DNA of 64,000 nucleotides from Candidatus Polarisedimenticolaceae bacterium (GTDB taxonomy: Bacteria > Pseudomonadota > Gammaproteobacteria > Chromatiales > Chromatiaceae): NCBI GenBank assembly GCA_021648685.1, contig JAKISI010000003.1, forward strand, positions 33,741-97,740, in the 5' to 3' direction. Below the pieces are notes generated by a model. The model was not told the DNA's origin, searched no databases, and saw only the letters and a program-made list of their open reading frames with translations. This document shows, piece by piece, positions 52,971-62,440 of this stretch. Within the stretch, counting starts at the first letter, position 1; every line of letters starts with the position of its first letter. A program made the position numbers and the translations under genes.

Positions 52971-53444
52971 TTGGCCGTGGCACAAAAAATCTGGATGGGC
53001 GTAACTGCGTTCATACTGGTTGCGGTTGTTGGGGTTGGTGGCCTACAGATCTGGCAGCAAGTACCAAAGGATATCGTGGCAACAGCCGCGCTGGATAGCC
53101 GTTGTGACCTGCAGGAGGCGGCTTGTGAATCCCATTTTCCGGATGGTGGTCGGGTGGTCTTCTCGATTATGCCGCACCCCATCGTGGGTCTGAAGCCGCT
53201 GCAACTGAAAGTTCAAATAGAGAGTTTGCAGGCGCAGGGGGTGGCTGTTGATTTTCGCGGACTGGGTATGAATATGGGGTTCAACCGGCCGCAGCTGCAG
53301 CGGGATGCCGAAGGTGAGTATTCAGGTATGGGAACCCTGGCGGTCTGTGTTGTCGATCGCATGGTCTGGGAGGCTACCGTGCTGATAACGACCCGGGATG
53401 GTGTTTATGCCGCCCCCTTCCGTTTTGAAACCGTTCGCCATTGA
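52971..53444 (+). CDS. Membrane-anchored protein, FixH/YtkA-like domain
   Basis: A 157-residue protein with one N-terminal helix (MGVTAFILVAVVGVGGLQIW) and a periplasmic domain with SRCDLQEAACESHF, PIVGLKPLQLKVQIE, and GLGMNMGFNRPQLQRD. The beta-sandwich pattern resembles FixH/YtkA domains often linked to copper supply, consistent with the PCu(A)C gene just upstream. The start is uncertain: TTG 52971 or GTG 52977. Confidence 0.6.
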   Translation: MAVAQKIWMGVTAFILVAVVGVGGLQIWQQVPKDIVATAALDSRCDLQEAACESHFPDGGRVVFSIMPHPIVGLKPLQLKVQIESLQAQGVAVDFRGLGMNMGFNRPQLQRDAEGEYSGMGTLAVCVVDRMVWEATVLITTRDGVYAAPFRFETVRH

Positions 53445-53513
53445 CCTGTCCGCTTCCGATAGATCCATTTCCTATCTATACTGGGCTGAATTTTTAACCT
53501 TCAGCCAGCCAAA

Positions 53514-54641
53514 ATGAAAACCTATCTTGTCGGTGGAGCTGTGCGCGACCAGCTATTGGGACTGCCTGTGCATGAGTGCGATTGGGTGGTCGTTGGTGCA
53601 ACAGGGCAGCAGATGCTGGATGCCGGATTCCGTGCCGCAGATGTCGATTTCCCGGTCTTTCTGCACTCTGGAACCGGGGAGGAGTATGCGCTGGCTCGCA
53701 CTGAAACCAAGACTGGCACCGGGTATAAAGGGTTTGAGGTGGATGCCTCTCCAACAGTCACTCTGGAGCAGGATCTGGCTCGGCGTGACCTCACTATCAA
53801 TGCGTTGGCTGAAGATGAAAAGGGGCAGCTCATTGACCTCTTTGGTGGGCAGAGGGATTTAGAGGCGCGGCAGCTTCGACATATCACCCCCGCCTTTGTG
53901 GAAGATCCGGTGCGGCTGCTTCGAGTGGCACGATTCGCTGCCCACCTGGGGGAGCTGGGTTTTGAGGTTGCCCCGGATACTCAGGTTTTGCTGCAGCAGA
54001 TGGCACGGTCAAGCGATCTGCAACATCTTCGGCCGGAGCGCATCTGGCAAGAGATGCGCAAGGCGCTGCTGGAGCCACAACCCTGGCTATTCTTTGAGGT
54101 GCTGCTCCGGTGCGGGGCGCTTGACCGGCTGATCCCTGAGCTGGCTGCGGCAACTAATGGTGACTCAACACCCTTTGCTGCACTGCACAAGGTGGCTGAG
54201 CAGAGTGATGAACTTGCTGTTCGCTTTGCGGCAGCGCTCTACCCTGCAGCTAAAATAGTGGTATCGACAGAGGTGCTCTGCAACAGACTGCGTGCTGAAA
54301 AAGGGTGCAGCGATCTGTTGGATCTGGTGGTTCGTTTGGGGCCGGATTTTGTGGCAGCAGAGACCGCGGAGGCCAGATGCCTGTTGCAGCTTTTAGAGCG
54401 TGTGAAGGCGCAACAACAGGCTGGGCGGTTCCAGCATTTTCTATTGGTTTGCGCTGTATTGTGGCCTGATGAGGCCAAGGTTGCCGCCCAGCGGCTAAGG
54501 TTGGCACTGCTGGGTATGAACGATGTTGCCGCCCGTGATCTGCTGGCTGAGGGCCATCAAGGTGCAAAGCTGGGGATAGAGCTTGCACAGCGGCGAATCC
54601 GCTCTATTGAAAAGAGATTAAAGAGTATTGCCCATGATTGA
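53514..54641 (+). CDS. cca: CCA tRNA nucleotidyltransferase (class II, without HD domain)
   Basis: A 375-residue enzyme that adds or repairs the 3' CCA of tRNA. The nucleotidyltransferase head shows YLVGGAVRDQLLGLPVHECD, FLHSGTGEEYALARTETKTG and LARRDLTINALAED, followed by EDPVRLLRVARFAA and RPERIWQEMRKAL. E. coli Cca has a C-terminal HD phosphohydrolase (about 412 residues); here no HD pair is present and the protein is shorter. Stop overlaps the tusA start by eight bases, so the two are coupled. Confidence 0.93.
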   Translation: MKTYLVGGAVRDQLLGLPVHECDWVVVGATGQQMLDAGFRAADVDFPVFLHSGTGEEYALARTETKTGTGYKGFEVDASPTVTLEQDLARRDLTINALAEDEKGQLIDLFGGQRDLEARQLRHITPAFVEDPVRLLRVARFAAHLGELGFEVAPDTQVLLQQMARSSDLQHLRPERIWQEMRKALLEPQPWLFFEVLLRCGALDRLIPELAAATNGDSTPFAALHKVAEQSDELAVRFAAALYPAAKIVVSTEVLCNRLRAEKGCSDLLDLVVRLGPDFVAAETAEARCLLQLLERVKAQQQAGRFQHFLLVCAVLWPDEAKVAAQRLRLALLGMNDVAARDLLAEGHQGAKLGIELAQRRIRSIEKRLKSIAHD

Positions 54642-54864
54642 TTGTGATGAAGAGCTGGATCTCTCCGGTCTGAGCTGTCCACTGCCTACACTACGTGCCA
54701 GCAAGGCGCTGGCGGGTATGGCGTCAGGCCAGGTGTTGCATCTGATTGCCACCGATCCGGGTACGGCCAGGGATCTTCCCGCCTTTATCAAAAACAGCGG
54801 TAATGAGTTGCTAGAATCCCGTGAAGAGGCGGGCAGGTTCTATTACCTTCTACGAAAAAGGTAG
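54634..54864 (+). CDS. tusA: TusA-like sulfurtransferase
   Basis: A 76-residue TusA/SirA-family protein with the sulfur-carrying cysteine in GLSCPLPTLRASKALAG (C-P-x-P motif). TusA passes sulfur to tRNA thiolation and, in sulfur oxidisers, in the Dsr/Hdr route. ATG 54634 overlaps the end of cca. It is convergent with the FadL-like porin gene, one base between the stops. Confidence 0.9.
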   Translation: MIDCDEELDLSGLSCPLPTLRASKALAGMASGQVLHLIATDPGTARDLPAFIKNSGNELLESREEAGRFYYLLRKR

Positions 54865-54865
54865 G

Positions 54866-56119
54866 TTAGAACCTGTACTCAACCCCAACCGTGATAAAGA
54901 TGGCCGAGGCATCCTTAAATTTGCCGGTAATACCGCCGCCGCCCTTGATATTCCCGTCGTCCGCATCCAGTTTCAGCTCCTTTTTGCGGTTGTAGAGAAA
55001 TGACCCGCCAATAGTGAGCGAATCACTGTATCTATGTTTGGCGCCCAGCGAGAACATGATGGCATCAGAGTCGGGCAGATCAAAACCAACATATTGCTTT
55101 TTGATGGGGGTTTCGTCGTAGGCAAATCCTGCCAGCAGGGACCACTCCCTGTTGAGTTGATGGGTAACACCCAGGCGATAGCTGTCGCTGTTGACCCAGT
55201 TTTTTATCCCCGGAGCATCAAAGGATGCAAAAGGGTGGCCAGTGGAGAATGTGCGGTTGTAGTCAAAATCGAGGTCGTTGTAGATAGACCAGAAGGTGCG
55301 CTCAAAGACGATTTCAGCTGTGGTTCTGTTGTTGAATGTGTAGGCAGCGGCCAGGTTCAGGGCGGCGGGTATGGGTACATCAACCTTGGCGCTGCCAGAG
55401 TAGTTGAGTGCAGGGGCTGCTGGATAGTCCAGATCGGCATCACCTTTAATGGTAAGCCATATCTTTGATCGGTAGGTTGCAGCCAGGGAGAGGTTGTCAG
55501 CAGGTCGAACCAGTATTGCCAGATTATAGCCGTAGTCGATAGAGTCCCCTTCCAGATCCCTGCCAACAGGCGCGACCGCAGCAGCAGAAGAGGAGCTTTT
55601 TACCACACCGTTGCTATAGACCACCCGGAAACCTGCGGCCACAGAGAGTGAATCATGCAGTTGAAAGGCAACGGTGGGGTTGGCCTCATAGGTTTTCAGG
55701 GTAAACTCTTCTGCGGAGGCTTCCGCTGTGCCGCCCCAGCGCTTGGTGAGACCGGCAGGTGCAACCAGCGAGAGGCCAAAGCGCATCTTGCCCAGAGCCG
55801 GGCTGCTGTAGTGGAAGGTGGGGATAATGAAGTGCTCTCTGTTGGTCTCATCCTTGAATGTTTCGCTAAAAGCGGAACCATTAAAGTCGATAGGGGTCAG
55901 CTGAATGTATGAAATATTGGCCTCCAGCAGGCTGCGGTCTTCATTGAACACCATGGCCGCCGGGTTGTAATAGGCTGCATCGGCACCGTGGGCGTTGGCG
56001 ACATAGGCGGCGGAGAGGGCGGTGGAGTTGACAGACTGTTCCGGGATTTTATAGCCCCCGGCCATCAGTGGTGATGATAGAATCATCATCGCCACAGAGG
56101 AGAGCAATATTTTTTTCAT
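54866..56119 (-). CDS. OmpP1/FadL/TodX outer-membrane transporter
   Basis: A 417-residue beta-barrel for hydrophobic substrates such as long-chain fatty acids. Signal MKKILLSSVAMMILSSPLMA is followed by the FadL hatch start GGYKIPEQSVNSTALSAAYV and AHGADAAYYNPAAMVF (the NPA motif). Alternating strands end in FITVGVEYRF with a terminal phenylalanine, the barrel-assembly signal. AGGA eight bases upstream supports the start. Confidence 0.93.
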   Translation of the reverse strand: MKKILLSSVAMMILSSPLMAGGYKIPEQSVNSTALSAAYVANAHGADAAYYNPAAMVFNEDRSLLEANISYIQLTPIDFNGSAFSETFKDETNREHFIIPTFHYSSPALGKMRFGLSLVAPAGLTKRWGGTAEASAEEFTLKTYEANPTVAFQLHDSLSVAAGFRVVYSNGVVKSSSSAAAVAPVGRDLEGDSIDYGYNLAILVRPADNLSLAATYRSKIWLTIKGDADLDYPAAPALNYSGSAKVDVPIPAALNLAAAYTFNNRTTAEIVFERTFWSIYNDLDFDYNRTFSTGHPFASFDAPGIKNWVNSDSYRLGVTHQLNREWSLLAGFAYDETPIKKQYVGFDLPDSDAIMFSLGAKHRYSDSLTIGGSFLYNRKKELKLDADDGNIKGGGGITGKFKDASAIFITVGVEYRF

Positions 56120-56298
56120 CTCAGTCTTTCCTGGTAGAAGCTTAAAATAAAGGCAGTTTCATTGTTATCATTCAGTTGCAATCATTTTGCAAGCGGACGA
56201 TGGAAGCTAGCATCTTGGGGCTGTTTTCACAAGTGTCTGCGTTTTCGCATTAATTATATGGAATAACAGGTTCAATGAACCTCTAAAGGGGCTGTTTA

Positions 56299-57357
56299 AT
56301 GCAGTTTTTGACTCAGTGGTTTAGACGCCATCTCTCTGACTCTGGGGTGGTGTTTCTGGCCCTGTTCCTGGTCATTGGCTTTGCCGTGATCATTATGATG
56401 GGCGACATGTTGATGCCGGTGCTGGCCAGCGCAGTCATCGCCTATCTGCTGGATGGTATGGTTGAGCGATTGAAGAGCCGGGGGGTGCCGCATATTATTG
56501 CGGTTTTACTGGTTTTCTGTCTCTTTTTTCTGTTTGTCACAGTCGTGATCTTTGGCCTTGTCCCTATTATCTCCCGCCAGGGTACCCAGCTCTTTCAGCA
56601 ACTGCCCGTTATGATCTCAAAGGGGCAGCAGGTTTTAATGCAGCTGCCAGACCGTTACCCGGATGTCATTACCGTTGTCCAACTGGAGGAGTTTACAGCG
56701 GTGCTCAGCCAGCGAATCGCTGAGTTGGGGGAGGCTGTAGTCTCTATTTCACTCTCCTCTGTCGTGGGTGTGATTACGATCCTGGTCTATGCGGTACTGA
56801 TGCCGATGCTGGTCTTCTTTTTCATGAAGGACAAACAGCTGATCATGGATTGGGCAATGGGCTTTATGCCTCAGGATCGCAAGCTGGCTACCATTGTATG
56901 GAAGGATGTGGATATACAGGTCGCCAACTATGTGCGCGGCAAATTTATTGAGATCATTGTGCTGTGGGCGGTCAGCTTTGTGACATTCAAGCTGTTTGGC
57001 CTGGAGTATGCCATGTTGTTGGGTGTGCTGGTGGGGCTGTCGGTGATTATCCCCTATATTGGTGCCACGGTAGTGACCATCCCGGTGCTGCTGATTGCCT
57101 GGTTTCAATGGGGCTGGGGCAGTGATTTTATCGGGCTGGCCGTGGCCTATTTTATTATCCAGGCGCTGGATGGCAATGTGCTGGTGCCGCTGCTTTTCTC
57201 TGAAGTGGTCAACCTGCACCCTATCGCCATCATTGTGGCCATATTGGTGTTTGGTGGGTTCTGGGGCTTTTGGGGGGTCTTTTTTGCCATTCCGCTGGCA
57301 ACGCTGGTGCAGGCGGTTATCAGTGCCTGGCCTAAGCCGGTTGATCAGCTGGAGTAA
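56299..57357 (+). CDS. PerM/AI-2E family membrane protein
   Basis: A 352-residue inner-membrane protein with seven or eight helices of the AI-2E/PerM permease family. Conserved parts include the N-terminal helix pair (VFLALFLVIGFAVIIMM), a periplasmic loop, KLATIVWKDVDIQVANYVRGK, YAMLLGVLVGLSVIIPYIGA and NVLVPLLFSEVVNLHP near the C-terminus. Substrate unknown; related proteins act as sodium/proton antiporters. The next gene follows after 38 bases. Confidence 0.88.
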   Translation: MQFLTQWFRRHLSDSGVVFLALFLVIGFAVIIMMGDMLMPVLASAVIAYLLDGMVERLKSRGVPHIIAVLLVFCLFFLFVTVVIFGLVPIISRQGTQLFQQLPVMISKGQQVLMQLPDRYPDVITVVQLEEFTAVLSQRIAELGEAVVSISLSSVVGVITILVYAVLMPMLVFFFMKDKQLIMDWAMGFMPQDRKLATIVWKDVDIQVANYVRGKFIEIIVLWAVSFVTFKLFGLEYAMLLGVLVGLSVIIPYIGATVVTIPVLLIAWFQWGWGSDFIGLAVAYFIIQALDGNVLVPLLFSEVVNLHPIAIIVAILVFGGFWGFWGVFFAIPLATLVQAVISAWPKPVDQLE

Positions 57358-57395
57358 TTGCTACAAGTCGGATTATTATTCAGGGGATATTTACA

Positions 57396-59570
57396 GTGAA
57401 ACTCTTAAAGGTTTTTGCAGGGGCATTGGGGCTGGTCGTTGTGCTGATGGTGGCTGCCATCATTATTGTGCCACAGGTGGTTGATCCCAATGATTTTCGG
57501 GATGATATTGTGGCCAAGGTGAAAGAGACCACGGGGCGTGACCTGCAGATCAATGGAGAGATCGAGCTCTCCCTCTTCCCCTGGCTGGGTCTGGAGCTGG
57601 GTGAACTGAAGCTGAGCAATGCCAAAGGGTTTGATGCGGCACCCTTTGCCTCCATCCAGCAGGCAGCGGTCAAGGTCAGGATCATGCCGCTGCTGAGCAA
57701 GCAGGTTGAGGTGGACACGATTTTGTTGGATGGGCTGCACCTCAATCTGGCTAAAGCCAGGGATGGCCGGACAAACTGGGATGATCTGGCGGGTGCGCAG
57801 AAGGCCCAGGCGGGTGGGCGCACAACAGAACCAGAGCCGCGCTCAGAGAGCGCAGATTCAACCTCCGCCATGCCACTGGCCGGGTTGGCTATCGGTGGGG
57901 TTAGCGTCTCCAATGCCAACATCAACTGGCGTGATGAGAGCAGCGGCCAACAGCTCAGTATCCAGCAGCTTAACCTGCAGATAGGCGCTATCGTACCTGG
58001 GCAGCCTGTGGATCTGGCACTGGATTTTATTGTAGAGAACCAGACACCCGCCATTAAGGCCAATATTCAACTCCGTGGTACACCACACCTGAGCGTCAGG
58101 ATGGATCAGCTCAATATCAGCAAACTGGTGCTGAGCGTGGATGCCACAGGCGAGCTGCTCAATGGCAAACCCCTGAAGCTCAAGTTAGAGACGGGAGTGG
58201 CGCTGAACCTGCTCTCGCAACATCTTAAACTCAATGACCTGCAACTCGATGCCAATGGCCTGCTGCTCAGTGGCGATCTTGAGGCCAGAGACCTGGCCAA
58301 TAAACCGGCCTTCAGCGGAGCGCTGAAGCTGGCAGAGCTGAATCTGCGGGAGTGGCTGGCTGTGCATGAGATGCCGCTACCGGCAACGGCTGATGCAACG
58401 GCACTCACCCGTGTCGCCCTGGCCATGCAACTGGCTGGCACAGCTAACAAGCTGGATATCACAAAACTGGCGCTGATGCTGGATGATTCCAACCTTACCG
58501 GCGACCTGAGTATAGATAAGCTGGCCTCAGCCATGCCCGCCATTGGCTTTAACCTGAATGTCGATACCATTGATCTGGATCGCTATCTACCGCCACCTGC
58601 AGATGAGTCCAGTGCTGCAAAGACTGACAAAGCTGCGCCAGCCATCCAAGCACCGGCGGCTCAAACACCACCAGCACCGAACTTAGAGAGGCAGCCGGAA
58701 GCCGAACTGCTCCCGGTTGCGCTGTTGCGCCAGCTTGATATCAACGGCCTGTTTCATATCGGGCGACTCACTGTGAAAAAGCTGCTGGCCGAAGAGGTTG
58801 AGCTGAAGATCAAAGCCCGGGGTGGACACCTTAAGGTAGAACAGCAGGTAAAAAAATTCTATCAAGGCAATCTCCAGGCGGCGGTCACGGTAGATGTCAG
58901 AGGCAAAGAACCACTGCTGCAAATCACCAAACAGGCAACCAATATACAGGCAGAACCGCTACTGCAAGACCTGATCGATGATGGGCGCCTGCGTGGCGCC
59001 GGGCGCTTCAATGCCGACCTGAAGACACGCGGTAACAGCGAGCAGGCCTTTCGCCAACACCTTGATGGGGATATTGGGTTTCGCTTTGAGAAGGGTGCGG
59101 TAAAAGGCATTGATCTGGCTCAGACCCTGCGCGAAACCTGGGCAAGGATCAAGGGGAAGCCTGCACCTCCGGCAAGTGATAAACCCGAGACGGATTTTAG
59201 CGAACTGGCAGGAACAGCCACGATCACCCAAGGAGTTCTGGTTAATGAAGACCTGATGGCAAAATCCCCTTTTTTGCGGGTAGACGGCAAGGGGCAGGTT
59301 GATCTGGTACAGGAGCAGCTGGATTACCGATTGACCACAACCATAGTGAAATCAATGGAGGGCCAGGGCAGTAGCGACATGCAGGATCTCATGGGGGTGC
59401 CGGTGCCGGTCAAGATATCCGGTTCCTTTGCAAACCCAAAGGTACGGCCGGATATGGATGAGCTGGGCAAGCAGCTGCTGACTGGCAAGGTTGAGCAGAA
59501 GATTGAAGAGAAGCTCAAAGGCAAGCTGCCGGACGATGTGAAAGAGAAGCTGAGAGGGCTGTTTCGATAG
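57396..59570 (+). CDS. AsmA family protein
   Basis: A 724-residue inner-membrane-anchored periplasmic protein with one N-terminal helix ([20 protein letters not shown]) then the AsmA signature [19 protein letters not shown] and [15 protein letters not shown]. The C-terminal repeat groove has [20 protein letters not shown] and [16 protein letters not shown]. AsmA-like proteins are thought to bridge lipid transfer to the outer membrane. GTG start at 57396. mutY begins just after, possibly overlapping its end. Confidence 0.92.
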   Translation: MKLLKVFAGALGLVVVLMVAAIIIVPQVVDPNDFRDDIVAKVKETTGRDLQINGEIELSLFPWLGLELGELKLSNAKGFDAAPFASIQQAAVKVRIMPLLSKQVEVDTILLDGLHLNLAKARDGRTNWDDLAGAQKAQAGGRTTEPEPRSESADSTSAMPLAGLAIGGVSVSNANINWRDESSGQQLSIQQLNLQIGAIVPGQPVDLALDFIVENQTPAIKANIQLRGTPHLSVRMDQLNISKLVLSVDATGELLNGKPLKLKLETGVALNLLSQHLKLNDLQLDANGLLLSGDLEARDLANKPAFSGALKLAELNLREWLAVHEMPLPATADATALTRVALAMQLAGTANKLDITKLALMLDDSNLTGDLSIDKLASAMPAIGFNLNVDTIDLDRYLPPPADESSAAKTDKAAPAIQAPAAQTPPAPNLERQPEAELLPVALLRQLDINGLFHIGRLTVKKLLAEEVELKIKARGGHLKVEQQVKKFYQGNLQAAVTVDVRGKEPLLQITKQATNIQAEPLLQDLIDDGRLRGAGRFNADLKTRGNSEQAFRQHLDGDIGFRFEKGAVKGIDLAQTLRETWARIKGKPAPPASDKPETDFSELAGTATITQGVLVNEDLMAKSPFLRVDGKGQVDLVQEQLDYRLTTTIVKSMEGQGSSDMQDLMGVPVPVKISGSFANPKVRPDMDELGKQLLTGKVEQKIEEKLKGKLPDDVKEKLRGLFR

Positions 59571-59611
59571 CGTCTGACAAAGCCGCGACAACCTGCGGCA
59601 CCCCGGTAGCG

Positions 59612-60649
59612 ATTGCACGCCCTGTACTGGAGTGGTTTGATCGCCATGGGCGGAAGAGTCTGCCCTGGCAACAGCAGCAAACACCCTATCCTGTTTGGGT
59701 CTCTGAGATCATGTTGCAGCAGACCCGGGTTGCAACGGTCATCCCCTATTTTGAGCGGTTCATGCAGCGCTTCCCTGATGTCGAGCACCTGGCCAGTGCG
59801 CATATCGACGAGGTGCTCCACCACTGGTCCGGGCTGGGATATTATGCACGGGCGCGTAACCTGCACCGGGCCGCCCTGTTGATATGCGAACAACATGCCG
59901 GCCACTTTCCACTGGAATTTGAGCAGGTTTTGGCACTGCCCGGTATTGGGCGTTCGACTGCCGGGGCGATACTCTCACTGGGGACAGCGCAACGGCATGC
60001 CATACTGGATGGCAATATCAAGCGGGTGCTGGCACGCTGCTTTGCCATAGCCGGTTGGCCAGGGCATTCGGCCGTGCAAAAGCAACTGTGGCAACTTGCG
60101 GAACAGCATACGCCGGATGAGCGGGTGGCCGATTATAATCAGGCCATGATGGATCTTGGCGCACTGATCTGCATCCGAAAAAAGCCACAGTGCCAGCAGT
60201 GCCCCTTGACCAAGATATGCCAAGCCCATGCCCAGGGTGACGAAAGCGCCTACCCAGCCCCCAGACCTCATAAAACAGTGCCGGTGCGTACCACCTGCAT
60301 GTTGATCCTGAAAAACAGGGCAGGAGAGATCATGCTGGAGCAGCGACCACCCAGTGGGGTTTGGGGAGGGCTTTGGTCGCTGCCAGAGTGTCCATCTGAG
60401 AGTCAGGCAGAAGAGTGGTGCCGGGACAATCTGGCTCTTACCGGCCGGCGACTATCAAGCTGGCCGGTGCGGCGGCATACCTTCTCACACTTTCATCTGG
60501 ATATTACTCCAGTAGAGATCCGGGTAGAGCCAATAGATGCTGTGATGGAAGCAACAAGCCGACTCTGGTATAACCCTGCACAGCCTGATGTACGCGGCCT
60601 GGCGGCCCCAGTAGTACGTCTGATCAAAGAGTTTAATGAGAAATCCTGA
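59612..60649 (+). CDS. mutY: A/G-specific adenine glycosylase MutY (start codon uncertain)
   Basis: MutY removes adenine mispaired with 8-oxoguanine. The protein has the N-terminal [16 protein letters not shown], the catalytic glutamate in [20 protein letters not shown], the helix-hairpin-helix [12 protein letters not shown], the catalytic aspartate [12 protein letters not shown] and the 4Fe-4S site [23 protein letters not shown]-like C-terminus follows. No ATG, GTG or TTG lies in frame between a stop at 59504 and the Met codon at 59711, which comes after the catalytic Glu, so translation must begin earlier, perhaps at ATT 59612 (MARPVLEW) or another rare codon. yggX follows after 10 bases. 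Confidence 0.9.
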   Translation: MARPVLEWFDRHGRKSLPWQQQQTPYPVWVSEIMLQQTRVATVIPYFERFMQRFPDVEHLASAHIDEVLHHWSGLGYYARARNLHRAALLICEQHAGHFPLEFEQVLALPGIGRSTAGAILSLGTAQRHAILDGNIKRVLARCFAIAGWPGHSAVQKQLWQLAEQHTPDERVADYNQAMMDLGALICIRKKPQCQQCPLTKICQAHAQGDESAYPAPRPHKTVPVRTTCMLILKNRAGEIMLEQRPPSGVWGGLWSLPECPSESQAEEWCRDNLALTGRRLSSWPVRRHTFSHFHLDITPVEIRVEPIDAVMEATSRLWYNPAQPDVRGLAAPVVRLIKEFNEKS

Positions 60650-60659
60650 GGAGAGAGCC

Positions 60660-60914
60660 GTGAGCCGAACCGTAAATTGTGTAAAGTTAAAGCGAGAAGC
60701 TGAAGGCCTTGATCGCCCCCCTTACCCGGGTGAACTGGGACAGCGTATCTTTGAGAGCGTTTCAAAAGAGGGGTGGCAACTGTGGATGGCTCAGCAGACT
60801 AAAATCATCAACGAATACCGGATAAATCCAACAGATCCCAAGTCCCGTAAATTTGTCGAAGACCAGATGGAGCAGTTTTTCTTTGGCACAGGAAACGCCT
60901 TGCCAGTAGGGTAA
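60660..60914 (+). CDS. yggX: Fe(2+)-trafficking protein YggX
   Basis: An 84-residue protein that protects Fe-S clusters and handles iron under oxidative stress. Signature: SRTVNCVKLKREAEGLDRPP followed by LGQRIFESVSKEGWQLWMAQ and NEYRINPTDPKSRKFVEDQM. GTG 60660 follows GAGGAGAG and matches family starts; the ATG at 60636 overlaps mutY and is not needed. In an operon with mutY, the usual arrangement. Confidence 0.94.
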   Translation: MSRTVNCVKLKREAEGLDRPPYPGELGQRIFESVSKEGWQLWMAQQTKIINEYRINPTDPKSRKFVEDQMEQFFFGTGNALPVG

Positions 60915-60942
60915 TTTTTTCAAAATTGGTGCCTCTGCCTAC

Positions 60943-60971
60943 TTGACGTAGGGGTGCCACCCCGGTCTAAT
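60943..60971 (+). promoter_or_regulatory. Sigma-70 type promoter for tRNA-Phe
   Basis: TTGACG at 60943-60948, a 17-base spacer, then TCTAAT at 60966-60971, one mismatch from consensus, and a GC-rich discriminator (ACGCCC) typical of stable-RNA promoters. The tRNA begins 14 bases later. Confidence 0.75.
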
Positions 60972-60984
60972 ACGCCCATCTTTT

Positions 60985-61060
60985 GGCCAGGTAGCTCAGT
61001 CGGTAGAGCAGGGGACTGAAAATCCCCGTGTCGGCAGTTCGATTCTGTCCCTGGCCACCA
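60985..61060 (+). tRNA. tRNA-Phe (GAA)
   Basis: A 76-base cloverleaf. GGCCAGG and CCTGGCC close the acceptor stem; AGCTCAGTCGGTAGAGC forms the D-arm; GGGGA-CTGAAAA-TCCCC gives anticodon GAA; TTCGATTC is the T-arm loop. CCA is encoded in the DNA. A TTGACG/TCTAAT promoter lies just upstream. No matching integrase gene or duplicate 3' end was seen downstream. Confidence 0.97.
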
Positions 61061-61269
61061 TATAAATCAATAGCTTACATGGGAAGCTAAATGGCGGAGA
61101 AAAGCCGTGTAAGCACTATGTAAGCAGTCGTGCTGGTTTCAGTTTAATCAAACCTGATTCAGGTACGCTCAAGCAGGGAGGCCGGCCGGGTTTCCGTTTC
61201 CTTGATGATCTGGCAAATAAGATCATACTGTTCCTCTGGCTCATCCCCCATGCCACCAAAAGCATCAGT
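61061..61269. other. Gap after tRNA-Phe, no gene seen
   Basis: It contains CTTACATGGGAAGC and two further GTAAGC-type words (CTTACA, GTGTAAGCA, TATGTAAGCA near 61073-61128) that look like decayed short repeats of an element next to the tRNA. No coding sequence recognised. Confidence 0.35.
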
Positions 61270-61464
61270 TCATGGTGTGCCACCTAATACCGTCTCGCGG
61301 GATCTGATTCTTCTTCCTTCCAGTTGATCTAACTCCCGTGTGAGATACCTGACCCAAAACTCGGCCAGCCTGCGGCAAATGTCCCTACAATAGATAGGCG
61401 GGCGTCCCCGGCCTCCTTTCTCAAATTCAAGTTCCTCGCCACACTTCGGGCAAGTTTTTGTCAT
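61270..61464 (-). CDS. Small zinc-ribbon protein
   Basis: A 64-residue basic protein. MTKTCPKCGEELEFEKGG gives one CxxC pair and IYCRDICRRLAEFW a second C-x3-C group, likely one zinc site. A charged helix follows (YLTRELDQLEGRRIRSRE). Similar small proteins occur on integrated elements. The ATG at 61464 fits the zinc-ribbon start. No partner gene; the function is unknown. Confidence 0.45.
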   Translation of the reverse strand: MTKTCPKCGEELEFEKGGRGRPPIYCRDICRRLAEFWVRYLTRELDQLEGRRIRSRETVLGGTP

Positions 61465-61587
61465 TTTCTCCACCATACCCCACCTACCTTAAACGGCGTA
61501 AAAAAAGCAGCTCTACACATACTAAAGTGATAATGAAAGTGATAATGGCTTTGGCTTCGGTCATCATTGGGCGCATAGACCTGACGC

Positions 61588-61657
61588 GGTATTGGGGTCA
61601 CGGCATTGGGGTCAGACTCGATCGGTATTGGGGTCCGGTATTGGGGTCAGACTCGAT
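61588..61657 (+). repeat. Four direct copies of GG(T/C)ATTGGGGTC
   Basis: Copies start at 61588, 61602, 61624 and 61637; the second and fourth continue with AGACTCGAT. The last GGGGTC pairs with GACCCC at about 61665-61670 to form a hairpin. The pattern resembles decayed REP sequences of a RAYT family different from that at 7.2-8.4 kb. Confidence 0.75.
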
Positions 61658-61740
61658 TGATTTAGACCCCATTGATCCTTCCTTATTCGTTATGTGCGCC
61701 AAGCTTGACAAGCGTAACGTAACTGGTTACGCTTTGATGC

Positions 61741-62019
61741 ATGATTCAGAGTTTCAAGCATAAAGGCCTTGAGCGCTTTTTCAAAACTGGCAAGAAGTCT
61801 GGTATTCAAGCGAATCATGCCAAGCGCCTTAAATTGATTCTCGGTCGGTTAAATGCGTCAACTTCACCAGGTGATATGGATCTCCCGGGGTTGTTTTTGC
61901 ATCAACTTACGGGGAACCGAGAAGAAACTTGGTCAGTTCGAGTAAGTGGCAATTGGCGTGTCACTTTTCAGTTCAGCGGCGTACATGCCGAGGCAGTAGA
62001 TTACGAAGATTATCATTGA
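61741..62019 (+). CDS. higB: HigB-type toxin (RelE superfamily)
   Basis: A 92-residue ribosome-dependent mRNA interferase of the HigB/plasmid-killer family: MIQSFKHKGLERFFKTGKKS at the start, ANHAKRLKLILGRLNAST, then GNREETWSVRVSGNWRVTFQ with the basic catalytic residues and a final VDYEDYH. Length is normal. The antitoxin gene follows after nine bases, in the toxin-first order that defines higBA. Both genes seem intact. Confidence 0.92.
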   Translation: MIQSFKHKGLERFFKTGKKSGIQANHAKRLKLILGRLNASTSPGDMDLPGLFLHQLTGNREETWSVRVSGNWRVTFQFSGVHAEAVDYEDYH

Positions 62020-62028
62020 GGCAATATT

Positions 62029-62316
62029 ATGCAGATGCACAATCCCCCACACCCGGGTGAAGTTATCAAGGAGCTTTGCATAGAGCCGCTTGGCCTTTCA
62101 GTTACCGAGGCGGCAAAAGCGCTCGGTGTCAGTCGTAAAACGCTATCCTGTATCATTAACGGCAAATCTGGTATCAGTCCAGAAATGGCGGTGCGCTTGT
62201 CTATCGCATTCAACACATCGTCTGAGAGTTGGCTGAATCAGCAATCGCAGTATGATCTCTGGCTAGCTGAGCAGCATCGAGATGAGTTGCGTGTAAAGCG
62301 TCTTTCTGCGGCGTAA
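62029..62316 (+). CDS. higA: HigA-type antitoxin
   Basis: A 95-residue XRE-type helix-turn-helix antitoxin: [20 protein letters not shown] is the family opening, the helix-turn-helix lies in [20 protein letters not shown], and the C-terminal half ([20 protein letters not shown]) binds the toxin. It would repress the higBA promoter upstream of 61741, where tandem GGTATTGGGGTC repeats lie. Confidence 0.92.
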   Translation: MQMHNPPHPGEVIKELCIEPLGLSVTEAAKALGVSRKTLSCIINGKSGISPEMAVRLSIAFNTSSESWLNQQSQYDLWLAEQHRDELRVKRLSAA

Positions 62317-62393
62317 AGCACACAGGGAAAGGGGTCAGTTCTCGCATTGTTGTATCGCCCTTCTTAACTAATAACTGCAGTGGGAGCAGGGTC

Positions 62394-62440
62394 AGGTCTT
62401 TTGTTTTGCATGATGTATTGGTATGCAAAAATAAAGACCT
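62394..62440. repeat. 47-base interrupted palindrome
   Basis: AGGTCTT pairs with AAGACCT, and TTGCAT with ATGCAA, around an 11-base centre. The arms are separated by short mismatched segments. A hairpin of this form is likely part of a REP/MITE-type element. Confidence 0.7.

Noticed and set aside
53562..53590. Cca with Glu in place of the first Asp of the metal site (HECDW)
   Set aside because: I believe ExDW forms occur in other Cca proteins, so I do not treat it as a defect; an alignment would settle it.
60985..61060. tRNA-Phe as an integrated island attachment site
   Set aside because: No integrase gene and no second copy of the tRNA 3' end was found downstream, although the following 3 kb is accessory in character.
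61458..61763. 101-codon frame through the GGTATTGGGGTC repeats
   Set aside because: Its product is mostly translated repeat; the frame is open because the repeat lacks stops.
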